From: JAWLHU01 sp049324875
GTDB lineage: Bacteria > Bacillota > Sulfobacillia > Symbiobacteriales > Symbiobacteriaceae
NCBI GenBank assembly: GCA_049324875.1
Contig: JBMONC010000045.1
Span: forward strand, 1 to 64,000
Length of the DNA stretch: 64,000 nt
Direction of reading: 5' to 3'
Shown: piece after piece, positions 14,844 to 24,744 of the stretch
Layout of the letters: each line of letters starts with the position of its first letter
How positions within the stretch are numbered: the first letter of the stretch is position 1
The notes under the pieces: generated by a model
Seen by the model: the letters and a program-made list of their open reading frames with translations, nothing else
Databases searched by the model: none
What the model was told of the DNA's origin: nothing
Position numbers and translations under genes: made by a program

Positions 14844-14936
14844 CCGCTGGGAAGACGGTTACATAAGCTATCAGCGGAGACGTTCCACCTCTGGGGTGGT
14901 GCTCATCCCCCTACCGATCGAAAGGAGGTCCCTTTC

Positions 14937-15815
14937 GTGTCCCACAAATCTCGGGTCGTGACCTCGACCGCTTGCCCTGTCAGCGTGACGCGGCCAGCCG
15001 TCACGATCAGTTGCCCGCCGGCGGTGACGGCCGCTCAGGTGGTTCCCACCACAGCGATCACGCCCACCACGGTGGTCACGCCCACCACGGCAGTGACCCC
15101 CACCGCCGGGGTGACCGACGCCCTGACCGCCCTGGCCACCCAGCTGGGCATCACCGGGGTGACCCCCACGGCCGCGGTGACGCCCACCGCCGGGGTGACT
15201 GACGCCCTGACCGCCCTGGCGAACCAGCTGGGCATCACCGGGGTGACCCCCACGGCCGGGGTGACCGACGCCCTGACCGCCCTGGCGAACCAGCTGGGCA
15301 TCACCGGGGTGACCCCCACCGCAGCGGTGGCCGGGCAGCTGAACCCGCTGGCCCAGGCGGCGCTGACGGCCAGCTCCCCGACGGCGATCTTCAACAATCC
15401 GGCCACCCAGCTGGGCGCCCTGAACCCGCTGGCCTCCCTGGCTGCCTTCAGCCCGTCAGCGGCGCTCGCAGCCACGAGCCCGGCCCTGAACATCTTCAAC
15501 CCGGCTGTCAACCCACAGGCAGCCCTGCTCCAGTGGAACCCGGGCGCAGCCCCGACCCTGGCCCTGACCGGCAAGGGCTTCGGCAAGGGGGCCTTCGGCA
15601 AGGGTGGGCTCGGAGCGGGGACCCTCGGCAAGGGTGCACTCGGGGCGGGCACGCTCGGCAAGGGTGCGCTCGGAGCCGGGGCCTTCGGCAAGGGTGGGCT
15701 CGGAGCCGGGACCCTCGGCAAGGGCACGCTCGGCAAGGGTGGGCTCGGAGCCGGGACCCTCGGCAAGGGCACGCTCGGCAAGGGTGCGCTTGGCAAGGGC
15801 TTCGGTGCGATCTAA
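14937..15815 (+). CDS. Low-complexity repeat protein, 292 aa (paralogue 1)
   Basis: A GTG start follows AAAGGAGGTC. The protein has three parts. Residues ~25-130 contain three near-identical copies of GVTDALTALANQLGITGVTPT. Residues ~135-215 form a block (QLNPLAQAALTAS ... FNNPA ... SPSAALA ... LNIFNPAVNPQ ... LLQWNPGAAP) that recurs in the next two genes. Residues ~215-292 are repeats of the type LGKG and LGAG ending in KGFGAI. There is no signal peptide. Function is unknown; such repeat proteins in spore-formers are often coat or surface structural proteins, which is only a suggestion. Internal repeats are also nearly identical at DNA level, so copy number may vary. Confidence 0.8.
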   Translation: MSHKSRVVTSTACPVSVTRPAVTISCPPAVTAAQVVPTTAITPTTVVTPTTAVTPTAGVTDALTALATQLGITGVTPTAAVTPTAGVTDALTALANQLGITGVTPTAGVTDALTALANQLGITGVTPTAAVAGQLNPLAQAALTASSPTAIFNNPATQLGALNPLASLAAFSPSAALAATSPALNIFNPAVNPQAALLQWNPGAAPTLALTGKGFGKGAFGKGGLGAGTLGKGALGAGTLGKGALGAGAFGKGGLGAGTLGKGTLGKGGLGAGTLGKGTLGKGALGKGFGAI

Positions 15816-15817
15816 GG

Positions 15818-15886
15818 GTACCCAGGCGACTCTGGCCGCAGCCGGCAGGTCGATCACCTGACGCGCTGCGGCCCTGGGTGCGGGGG
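15818..15886 (+). other. Long interrupted hairpin between repeat-protein genes
   Basis: ACCCAGG and GGCCGCAG pair with CTGCGGCC and CTGGGT, enclosing an inner CAGGT/ACCTG stem. It lies right after the stop codon of the 292-aa gene and may be a terminator or an mRNA-stabilising structure. Confidence 0.5.
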
Positions 15887-15947
15887 GAGGCGGCTCTGCG
15901 CCGCGGTCCCCGCCCAGAGGATCACACGACTGCAAGGAGGTTTTGAC

Positions 15948-16274
15948 GTGTTCGGCCAACTCAACCCGCTGGCCCAGGCGGCCCTGACCGCCAGCGCTCC
16001 GTCTGTCATCTTCAACAACCCGGCGGCTCAGCTGAGCGCCATCAGCCCGCTGGCCGCACTGGCCGCCTTCAGCCCATCGGCGGCGCTGGCAGCCAAGAGC
16101 CCCTCGCTGAACATCTTCAACCCGGCGCTCAATCCGCAGGCCGCATTCCTCCAGTGGAATCCGGCGGCTGCTCCGACCCTGGCCCTCCAGGGCAAGGGCT
16201 TCGCCAAGCCGTTCGCCAAGGGATTCGGCAAGCCGTTCGCGAAGGGGTTCGGCAAGGGATTCGGCGTAATCTAA
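15948..16274 (+). CDS. Repeat protein, 108 aa (paralogue 2)
   Basis: A GTG start follows AAGGAGG by seven bases. The first ~80 residues match the central block of the 292-aa protein (QLNPLAQAALTAS, IFNNPAAQL, AAFSPSAALAA, LNIFNPALNPQAA, LQWNP) and the tail is a shorter repeat of GKGFAKPFAKGF type ending in GFGVI. No signal peptide. It appears to be a compact version of its upstream neighbour. Function unknown. Confidence 0.75.
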   Translation: MFGQLNPLAQAALTASAPSVIFNNPAAQLSAISPLAALAAFSPSAALAAKSPSLNIFNPALNPQAAFLQWNPAAAPTLALQGKGFAKPFAKGFGKPFAKGFGKGFGVI

Positions 16275-16290
16275 CCCAACCTCCGGGAGA

Positions 16291-16320
16291 AACGGGGAGT
16301 CCTCCGGGGCTCCCCGCTTC
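16291..16320 (+). terminator. Terminator after paralogue 2
   Basis: CGGGGAG pairs with CTCCCCG around a 10-base loop, followed by the pyrimidine-rich CTTCTCTTCTCC. Confidence 0.55.
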
Positions 16321-16358
16321 TCTTCTCCGACCTGCTCTTCTGGCATGGAGGTGTCACC

Positions 16359-16682
16359 GTGCTTCATACCTATGCGCCAGAGCCCGTCACCCATGAGGTC
16401 TTCACCGACCCCGTGGTCCAGCTGGCGGCGCTCTGCCCCATCTGTGCCCTGGCGGCCTACTCGCCCTCTGCAGCCCTGGCGGCCCTCTCCCCGGTGCTGA
16501 ACATCTTCAACCCGGCGGTCAACCCCAGAGCTGCCCTGCTCGCCTTCGCCCTGAGCCAGCCCCAGGCGGTCTTCGCCGCCCAGGCCCAGGCCCGCGCCCA
16601 CCGGCGCTTCCAGCAACTACTGACGAAGCACCGGCTCCGCCATCCCGGGCTCTTCGGCCCGCCACTCACAGTCGCGCTCTAG
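16359..16682 (+). CDS. Repeat-family protein, 107 aa (paralogue 3)
   Basis: A GTG start follows ATGGAGGTG. The central part has the same block as the two upstream proteins (VQLAALCPICALAAYSPSAA, then SPVLNIFNPAVNPRAA) but the C-terminus is an Ala/Gln/Arg-rich helix (FAAQAQARAHRRFQQLL) instead of Gly-Lys repeats. It contains two Cys (LCPICALA) absent from the others. Function unknown; most diverged member of the cluster. Confidence 0.7.
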   Translation: MLHTYAPEPVTHEVFTDPVVQLAALCPICALAAYSPSAALAALSPVLNIFNPAVNPRAALLAFALSQPQAVFAAQAQARAHRRFQQLLTKHRLRHPGLFGPPLTVAL

Positions 16683-16754
16683 TGAGGCAGGAGATTGCGT
16701 GTGAAGGGAGAAGTTTTTACGAGTTGTCCAAAGTATCATGCCCCTCTCTATGGA

Positions 16755-16768
16755 ACCAAACGTTTGGT
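16755..16768. promoter_or_regulatory. Perfect 14-bp palindrome upstream of the mutase operon
   Basis: ACCAAACGTTTGGT lies 39 bp before the mutase start codon. A perfect dyad here is a likely operator, for example of a TetR-type regulator of acyl-CoA metabolism; the regulator is not encoded next to it. Confidence 0.55.
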
Positions 16769-16806
16769 AGGGAAGGGGCGCCGCTTGACAAAGGGGGAGT
16801 GGCATC

Positions 16807-18411
<1,605 letters not shown>

Positions 18412-18438
18412 GCGGAACCGCTTTAGGAGGAAGGATCT

Positions 18439-18837
18439 GTGGAACGGAAGTTGCGGGTCCTCGTGGCCAAGCTGGGGCTGGACGCCCACGACCGGGGGGC
18501 CAAAGTGGTGGCGCGCGCTTACCGCGATGCGGGCTTCGAGGTGATCTACACCGGGATCTACCAGCGGCCGGAGGCGGTGGCCGAGGCGGCTATCCAGGAG
18601 GATGTGGATGTGGTGGCGGTCTCCTCCCTGGCGGGGGCGCACACGGTGCTGATCCCCCAGCTGATCCAGCTCCTGAAGGAGCAGGGGGTGGATGACATCC
18701 TCTTCCTGGCCGGCGGGGTGATCCCGGAGGACGATATCCCCGCCCTGCTGGAGGCCGGCGTGGCGCGGGTCTTCGGCCCCGGCGCCGACCTGGAGGAGAT
18801 CATTCAGTTCACGAAAGCGAATGTGAAGCGGCGATGA
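18439..18837 (+). CDS. Methylmalonyl-CoA mutase, cobalamin-binding small subunit
   Basis: A 132-aa stand-alone B12-binding domain. It has the lower-axial His motif DAHDRG (about residues 15-20), SSLAGAH and LAGGVIPEDD, the DxHxxG...SxL...GG signature. It carries adenosylcobalamin for the large subunit. The GTG start follows TAGGAGGAAGG. The next gene starts within its last codons (4-bp overlap), indicating translational coupling. Confidence 0.9.
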   Translation: MERKLRVLVAKLGLDAHDRGAKVVARAYRDAGFEVIYTGIYQRPEAVAEAAIQEDVDVVAVSSLAGAHTVLIPQLIQLLKEQGVDDILFLAGGVIPEDDIPALLEAGVARVFGPGADLEEIIQFTKANVKRR

Positions 18838-19955
18838 GCGATCTGTTCGAGCGGTTCAAGAACGGCGACCGGCGGGCGCTGGCCCGGGCGATCACCTGGG
18901 TGGAGAACGGGGCGGAGGAGGGCTACGACCTGATCCGCCAGGCCTTTCCCCTGACCGGCCGCGCCCACGTCATCGGCATCACCGGCCCGCCCGGGGCGGG
19001 CAAGTCTACCCTGGTGGACCGGCTGGCCTCCGCCTTTCGCCGGCGGGGGAAGTCGGTGGGGATCGTGGCGGTGGACCCGACCAGCCCCTTCTCCGGCGGC
19101 GCCATCCTGGGCGACCGGATCCGGATGCAGCGCACCCTCTCCGACCCGGGCGTCTTCATGCGCTCCCTGGCCTCCCGCGGCCACCTCGGCGGCATCTCCA
19201 TGGCCACCGGCGACGTGGTGACGCTGCTGGACGCCTTCGGCTTCGAGGTGATCCTGGTGGAGACGGTGGGCGCCGGCCAGTCCGAGGTGGAGATCATGGA
19301 GCTGGCCCACACCACCTGCGTGGTGCTGATTCCGGGCATGGGGGATGACATCCAGGCGATCAAGGCCGGGATCCTCGAGATCGGCGACCTCTTCGCCGTC
19401 AACAAGGCGGACCGGGACGGCGCCGACCGGACCGTGACCGAGATCGAGATGATGCTGGACCTGGGCCACATGGGCGAGGCGGGGATCAACCGCTGGTCGG
19501 CCGGCGGCTCGGCTGCCGTCAACTCGGGCGCCCTGGAGCGGCTGGACCGGACCGGCCACCACTCGGCGGCGGAGGCCGGCGGGGCCTCCGGCTGGCTGAC
19601 CCACGCCGCCCGGCACGCTGCCGAGCGCCACGGCACCGCCAACCCGGGGGACACCTCCTGGCGCCCGCCGGTGACCAAGACGGTGGCGAAGGATGACCAG
19701 GGGATCGACCCCCTGGTCGATTGGATGGAGCAGCACCTCGCCTTCCTGCGGGAGACGGGGCGGTGGGAGCTGCTCAAGCGGCAGGACGCCGCGGCCAAGC
19801 TCCGGGAGCTGGTGGGCGGGCGGGCTGCCCGCCGGGTGCTGGAGCGGGCCGGCCAGGCGGGAGACCTGGAGCGGCTGACCCAGGCGGTGGCCGACCGTGT
19901 CACCGACCCTTACACCGCCGCCGAAGAGGTGCTGAAGCGGCACTTCGGCGGGTAG
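18834..19955 (+). CDS. meaB: MeaB-type GTPase chaperone of B12-dependent mutase
   Basis: A 373-aa G3E P-loop GTPase of the MeaB/ArgK family. Walker A is GPPGAGKS (about residues 48-55), followed by VDPTSPFSGGAILGDRIRM and VETVGAGQSEVE (switch region), and VNKADRDGA as the base-recognition motif. MeaB proteins gate cofactor loading and protect the mutase from inactivation. The central region (about 215-280) has an inserted-looking Gly/Ala-rich stretch (RWSAGGSAAVNSG) longer than usual. It overlaps the B12 subunit gene by 4 bp. Confidence 0.88.
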   Translation: MSDLFERFKNGDRRALARAITWVENGAEEGYDLIRQAFPLTGRAHVIGITGPPGAGKSTLVDRLASAFRRRGKSVGIVAVDPTSPFSGGAILGDRIRMQRTLSDPGVFMRSLASRGHLGGISMATGDVVTLLDAFGFEVILVETVGAGQSEVEIMELAHTTCVVLIPGMGDDIQAIKAGILEIGDLFAVNKADRDGADRTVTEIEMMLDLGHMGEAGINRWSAGGSAAVNSGALERLDRTGHHSAAEAGGASGWLTHAARHAAERHGTANPGDTSWRPPVTKTVAKDDQGIDPLVDWMEQHLAFLRETGRWELLKRQDAAAKLRELVGGRAARRVLERAGQAGDLERLTQAVADRVTDPYTAAEEVLKRHFGG

Positions 19956-19989
19956 CAGCAGCGATCAGAACGATGGGGAGGCACGAGGG

Positions 19990-21135
19990 ATGGATTTCTT
20001 TCTGAACGACGAGCAGAAGATGATCCGGGACGCCATTCGGGACCTGTGCGACAAGGAGATCGCGCCCCGCTCCGCCGAGTATAACCAGAAGCATGAGTTC
20101 CCCTGGCGGAACTTCAAGCTGCTGGCCGAGAACGGCTACCTGAACATGCACCTGCCCGAGCCCTACGGCGGCGGGATGGACTGGATCAGCTACGCCATCG
20201 TGATCGAGGAGCTGGCCCGGGCCTGCGCCGTCACCTCGGTGATCTTCGAGGTGCACTGCTCGCTCCACTCCGAGGCGATCTTCCACTTCGGGTCCCGGGA
20301 GCAGAAGGATAAGTACCTGCCCAAGCTGACCGCCGGCGAGCTGCTGGGCGCGTACGCCCTGACCGAGCCCGGTGCCGGTTCCGACGCCGCCGCCCTGCGG
20401 ACCACCGCCGTCAAGGATGGCGACCACTATGTGCTCAACGGCGAGAAGACCTTCATCACCAACGGCGGTCAGGCCGGGCTCTATGTGGTCTTCGCCCGGA
20501 CAAACCCCGACCCGTCGGTGGGCCACAAGGGCATCTCCGCCTTCCTGGTGGAGGCGGGCACCCCGGGCTTCACGGTGGGCAAGCCGATGGAGAAGATGGG
20601 GCTGCACGCCTCCCACACCACCACCCTCCACTTCGAGGACTGCCGGATTCCGGCCGGACAGCTCCTGGGCAAGGAGGGCGAGGGCTTCAAGATCGCCATG
20701 GCGATCCTGGACCGGGGCCGGATCGGCATCGCCGCCCAGGCGGTGGGCATCACCCAGGCGGCGCTGGAGGACTCGATCAAGTATTCCAAGGAGCGGAGCA
20801 CCTTCGGCAAGCCCATCAGCGAGCACCAGGCGATCGCCTGGAAGATCGCCGACATGGCCACCGACCTGGATGCCGCCCGGCTGATGCTCTACCGGGCCGC
20901 CTTCCTGATGCAGCAGGGCGCCCGGGCGACCAAGGAGATCTCCATGGCCAAGCTCTTCGCCTCCGAGATGGCGATGAAGCACACGGTGGAGGCGGTCCAG
21001 ATCCACGGTGGGTATGGCTACATGCAGGAGTACCGGGTGGAGCGGCTGATGCGGGAGGCGAAGATCACCCAGCTCTACGAGGGGACCAGCGAGATCCAGC
21101 GGCTGGTGATCTCCCGGTCGCTGCTGAAGGATTAG
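19990..21135 (+). CDS. Acyl-CoA dehydrogenase
   Basis: A 381-aa FAD-dependent acyl-CoA dehydrogenase of normal length. It has LTEPGAGSDAA (about residues 127-137), KTFITNGG, ERSTFGKPISEHQ and the C-terminal IHGGYGY ... LYEGTSEIQ, whose Glu is the usual catalytic base of short-chain family members. It introduces the alpha-beta double bond in acyl-CoA. Its place at the end of the mutase operon suggests short or branched-chain acyl-CoA feeding into propionyl/methylmalonyl-CoA metabolism. Confidence 0.9.
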   Translation: MDFFLNDEQKMIRDAIRDLCDKEIAPRSAEYNQKHEFPWRNFKLLAENGYLNMHLPEPYGGGMDWISYAIVIEELARACAVTSVIFEVHCSLHSEAIFHFGSREQKDKYLPKLTAGELLGAYALTEPGAGSDAAALRTTAVKDGDHYVLNGEKTFITNGGQAGLYVVFARTNPDPSVGHKGISAFLVEAGTPGFTVGKPMEKMGLHASHTTTLHFEDCRIPAGQLLGKEGEGFKIAMAILDRGRIGIAAQAVGITQAALEDSIKYSKERSTFGKPISEHQAIAWKIADMATDLDAARLMLYRAAFLMQQGARATKEISMAKLFASEMAMKHTVEAVQIHGGYGYMQEYRVERLMREAKITQLYEGTSEIQRLVISRSLLKD

Positions 21136-21152
21136 TGCGTGACGAAGCGAGG

Positions 21153-21184
21153 GGCCGCCTGCGATGCTGCAGGCGGCCTTCCTT
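21153..21184. terminator. Bidirectional terminator
   Basis: GGCCGCCTGC pairs with GCAGGCGGCC and is followed by TTCCTT, between two convergent genes. Confidence 0.75.
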
Positions 21185-23084
21185 ACTTGTTATAGGCGGG
21201 CCACTCAAACGGGCGCAGGTTCTCGATCAGCAGCAGCCTGCCGTCGGGGGTCCAGCCGGCCGGCAGGCCCCGCCCCAGGGCGACGCTCCGCCCCGAGGGC
21301 AGGTGGAGCGCCTGCAGGTCGCCTCCCACGCTCTCCAGCAGCCACTGGCCGTCCTGGCTCCAGGTGGCCCGGCCACTGGGGTTGGTCAGCTGCCGCTCCA
21401 CCCGGCCGGTGGCGGCCTCCAGCACCGCCTTCCCCACCAGGAGGCGGGTGGAGTCGGGCGACCAGACGATCCGGTCAAAGTTGTTGCCCCGGATCCCCTC
21501 CAGCCCACCGGCGATGGTGCGGAACTCGCCGCTCTTCACATCCGCCACGATCACCACCGGGCCCCCGTCCCGCACCTGGGTGAGGGCGATCCGGCTCCCG
21601 TCGGGGCTCCAGACCGGGTCGTGCAGCTCCAGGCCATCCTTGGGGGGGCGGCTGAGCTGGAAGGGCTCGGGCAGCAGCCGGCCCTGGCTCTCACCGAATG
21701 GGAGGATCAGGAACCGGTAGGTATAGAGGTAATCGGAGGTCGGGGGGGTATCCGCCCGCTGCAGCAGGTAGAGGAGCCTTCCGTCGGGCGACAGCTCGTA
21801 CCCTTCGTGGGGGGGCAGCGCGTCCATGGCTAGCCGCCGGGGGCCGTCGGCGGCATGGATCGTCAAGGAAAGCCTCCCATCGACGCTGCTCCACTCGGCC
21901 AACTCCCCGGTGGAGAGCCAGAAGAGGTAGCGGTTGCTCCCGATCGCCCGGCGCTCCCCGGTGGTCAGATCCAGCAGGTAGCGTTTCCCGTCGGGGAAAG
22001 CGCCCAGACGGGGCTCGATCACGGAGAGCTGCAGCTGCTTCCCGTCCGGCGAGAGGAGGGCGTGATCGATCAGCGGCGGGAGTTCCAGCAGCTCCTGCCG
22101 CTGGCCGGTGGAGGGGTCCACGGCCACCAGGCGGCCCGGCTTCCCCGCAGCGACGGCGGGAAGGCCCCCGGCCAGGTAGAGGCCGTGAAGGCTCCGGGCG
22201 CCCTCCAGGTTCAGGTAGAAGAGGGAGCCAGGCTTGCTGACCGCCACCTCCAGGGTCCGGTCGTCGATCCAGGTGAGCTGGTCGATGCGGCTGTAGTGGG
22301 CGATCTGCTGCAGGGCGAGCTCCACCGTGGGCCGCTCCATCGCCGCTGTGAAGCTGATCCGCAGGGTGAGCGGCCCCTCGGCCTCGGACGGCGCCAGGCC
22401 TTCGGACCCCACCGGCAGCCACCGGTCTCCATCCTTGTAAGAAAGGGAGGCGGTGGGCAGCTCGGCCCTGCAGAAGACCACCTGCACCGGGCCCACCGTG
22501 CCGTCGGTGCGGAGCACGTCGGTGACGGTCACCCGGAAGGCCTCGCCCGGCCTGCCGGCGGGAATCCGGAACTGCGGGCCCTCCTTGGTGAGCGGCTCGA
22601 CCCCTTCGATTTGCACATGGCGGTCGAACCAGTCCTGGGGGAGGCCGGCCGGCGGCTCCAGCTGGAGGTAGAGCGAGGACTCCTCGGTCCCGACCATGGC
22701 GTAGCCGGAGCGGACGGCATAGGTGGTGCCGACCACCGGCCCGCCGGGGGCGATCTGCCCCACGGAGAGAGCCTGGAGCCAGGGCCGGTCGGGGGTGGGC
22801 TCCACCGGGGGCTGCTTCAGGGTGAAGCCGTGGCCCCGGTAGTTCGGATCGAGAAAGGCGGCCGAGGCGTTGGGGGTGCAGGCGCCCTCGGGAAGGGAGG
22901 GCAGCTCCTCCTTCGGCTCCTCGGCTTCCGGCGGCGCGGCGGGGACCGGGGGCTGCGCTGCCTCCGGCCCTTTTTCAGGAGCGGCTTGGGCGGGCGGGGC
23001 GGGCTCGGGGCCCGGCCGGGACCCGGCGCAGCCGGAGAGGGACAATAGAGCGATCAGCAGCAGGAGCATTGACAGGCGACGCAC
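21183..23084 (-). CDS. Lipoprotein with TolB/WD40-like beta-propeller
   Basis: A 633-aa exported lipoprotein. The signal sequence (MRRLSMLLLLIALLSLSGCAG) has a lipobox LSGC at residues 16-19, followed by a Pro/Glu-rich linker to about 65. Residues ~70-260 look like Ig-like domains (VRTDGTVGP style). Residues ~300-630 contain repeated units such as LLSPDGKQLQLSV, LSPDGRLLYLL, VWSPDGSRIALT and VWSPDSTRLLVG, typical of PD40/TolB propellers. It probably acts at the outer face of the membrane in an unknown role. The start is GTG behind GGAGG. Confidence 0.8.
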   Translation of the reverse strand: MRRLSMLLLLIALLSLSGCAGSRPGPEPAPPAQAAPEKGPEAAQPPVPAAPPEAEEPKEELPSLPEGACTPNASAAFLDPNYRGHGFTLKQPPVEPTPDRPWLQALSVGQIAPGGPVVGTTYAVRSGYAMVGTEESSLYLQLEPPAGLPQDWFDRHVQIEGVEPLTKEGPQFRIPAGRPGEAFRVTVTDVLRTDGTVGPVQVVFCRAELPTASLSYKDGDRWLPVGSEGLAPSEAEGPLTLRISFTAAMERPTVELALQQIAHYSRIDQLTWIDDRTLEVAVSKPGSLFYLNLEGARSLHGLYLAGGLPAVAAGKPGRLVAVDPSTGQRQELLELPPLIDHALLSPDGKQLQLSVIEPRLGAFPDGKRYLLDLTTGERRAIGSNRYLFWLSTGELAEWSSVDGRLSLTIHAADGPRRLAMDALPPHEGYELSPDGRLLYLLQRADTPPTSDYLYTYRFLILPFGESQGRLLPEPFQLSRPPKDGLELHDPVWSPDGSRIALTQVRDGGPVVIVADVKSGEFRTIAGGLEGIRGNNFDRIVWSPDSTRLLVGKAVLEAATGRVERQLTNPSGRATWSQDGQWLLESVGGDLQALHLPSGRSVALGRGLPAGWTPDGRLLLIENLRPFEWPAYNK

Positions 23085-23175
23085 AGCAGGACACCTCCGC
23101 TCTTCTCAACGGTGGTCCGGGGCAAAAGGTTGCGCCACCTTACAAAATGGCGCCGGGAGTCCCCCGGCGCCCGGA

Positions 23176-23676
23176 TCAGTCGAGCAGTTTGGCCATGTAG
23201 TACTCATCGACGTAGAGGCCGCCCACGCAGAGCGAATCCCGCTTGGTCCCCTCGAAGCGGAAGCCCATCTTGGAGTAGAGGGCGATCGCCCGCTGGTTGT
23301 GGGCCATCACCGTCAGCTCCAGCCGGCGCAGCCCGACCTGCCGGGCCCAGCGCTCCCCCTCGGTGAAGAGCTGCCGGCCGATCCCCCGCCCGGCGAAGGC
23401 CTGAAGCACGCCGGCAACGATGTAGGCGCTGTGCCGGTTCCGCCGGAAGCTCCCGCCCATCAGGGCGATGTAGCCCATCAGCTGCCCCGCCTCCTCGGCC
23501 ACCAGGATCGCCTGGTTGGGCCGCTGCTTCAGCCCCTGGATGCGGCTCCGCTGCTCCTCCACGGTGGTGGTCCGCTCGCCGGGCTCCAGCATCATGAACT
23601 CGGTCTCCTCGTCCAGGCGGCGGGTCAGCCGGAGGAGGCTGTCCGCATCGGCCTCTTCTACATGGCGGATGATCAC
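23176..23676 (-). CDS. GNAT-family N-acetyltransferase
   Basis: A 166-aa acetyltransferase with VLQAFAGRGIGRQLF (about residues 88-102) as the acetyl-CoA loop and TVMAHNQRAIALYSKMGF as the C-terminal signature. It resembles the ribosomal-protein and small-molecule acetylating group. The GTG start lies nine bases after GAGAGGAG and overlaps the stop of the upstream LysR gene by 4 bp, so the two are coupled. Confidence 0.82.
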   Translation of the reverse strand: MIIRHVEEADADSLLRLTRRLDEETEFMMLEPGERTTTVEEQRSRIQGLKQRPNQAILVAEEAGQLMGYIALMGGSFRRNRHSAYIVAGVLQAFAGRGIGRQLFTEGERWARQVGLRRLELTVMAHNQRAIALYSKMGFRFEGTKRDSLCVGGLYVDEYYMAKLLD

Positions 23677-24578
23677 AGGGCACCGCTCCTCTCGGGAACC
23701 GTCTGATCGGGGAAGGAGTTCTGGAGCAGCTGGATGAAGTCATGGGCCGCCTTGGGCAGCTCCCGCTCGAAGGGGAGGATCAGGTAGGTGGCGGCGGTGG
23801 GCAGCGTCATATCCGTGACCGGGATGGTGACCAGCCGGCCCTCCGCCAGCTCCCGCATCACCGAGGAGCGGGGGAGGAAGGATACGCCCAGGCCCTCTTC
23901 CAGCATCCGCTTGGTGATATCCACCCGGTCGACCGCCAGGGTCCGCAGGTGGGGCTGCCGCTCCGAGAGGTTCATCAGCAGGGCGTCCCAGTAGACCGGA
24001 TGGTTGCCGGTCAGCAGCAGCTGGGAGGCGAGCAGCTCCTGCCAGGTGGGCGCCGCGGCATGCTGCGGGGAGGCCACCAGCAGCACCGGGTCCAGGTACA
24101 GGACGGTGGAGACGGTGTCCGGGTGGTTGGACGGGGCGCGGGAGAGGCCGACCTGAGCCGCCCCGGCGGCCACCGTCTGGCCGATGTCGGGCGAGACGGC
24201 GGTCAGCACCATCAGCTCGACATTGGGATGGCGGCGGGTGAACTCCTTCAGCAGCCCCGGTAGCACCGAGGTGGCGACCAGGGGGGAGGAGACCAGCTGC
24301 AGACGGGCTTCGAAGCCCTGCCACCAGGCGGTCATGTCATTGACCGCCTGCTCGTAGGTCTCAATGACCCGCCGTGCGTGAGGGAGGAAGCGGTGGCCTG
24401 CCTGGGTGAGACGGACCCGCTTGTTGACGCGCTCGAAGAGCGGAAAGCCGAGCTCCGCTTCCAGCTGCCGGATGTGGGCGGTGACGGTGGGCTGGGTGAG
24501 GTAGAGCCGCTCCGCCGTCTGGTGGAAGTTCTCGAGTTCAGCGGCCACCACGAAGGTGTGCAGCAGTTTCAGGTCCAT
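23673..24578 (-). CDS. LysR-family transcriptional regulator
   Basis: A 301-aa regulator. The winged helix-turn-helix is at residues 1-60 (LLHTFVVAAELENFHQTAERLYLTQ then PTVTAHIRQLEAELG), followed by a linker helix and a type 2 periplasmic-binding-like effector domain (about 90-295). LysR proteins often control a divergent gene, here the glycerophosphodiesterase at 24745, or themselves and a coupled gene, here the GNAT gene. The effector is unknown. Confidence 0.85.
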   Translation of the reverse strand: MDLKLLHTFVVAAELENFHQTAERLYLTQPTVTAHIRQLEAELGFPLFERVNKRVRLTQAGHRFLPHARRVIETYEQAVNDMTAWWQGFEARLQLVSSPLVATSVLPGLLKEFTRRHPNVELMVLTAVSPDIGQTVAAGAAQVGLSRAPSNHPDTVSTVLYLDPVLLVASPQHAAAPTWQELLASQLLLTGNHPVYWDALLMNLSERQPHLRTLAVDRVDITKRMLEEGLGVSFLPRSSVMRELAEGRLVTIPVTDMTLPTAATYLILPFERELPKAAHDFIQLLQNSFPDQTVPERSGAL

Positions 24579-24744
24579 GGCCCGACCCCCCGGAGAAGAG
24601 CTGTATGGCGAAGCTATTCGAGCCGAGGGGCGGGTTTCCTTTCGTCTGTGTCAAGGTGCGCCGAGCAAACGGTGCACGGCGGAAGGAGTCATCATCCAGG
24701 GCGTTGAATTGGGGAGGACTTGGCAGAAGAGGGAGGGAGCCGGC

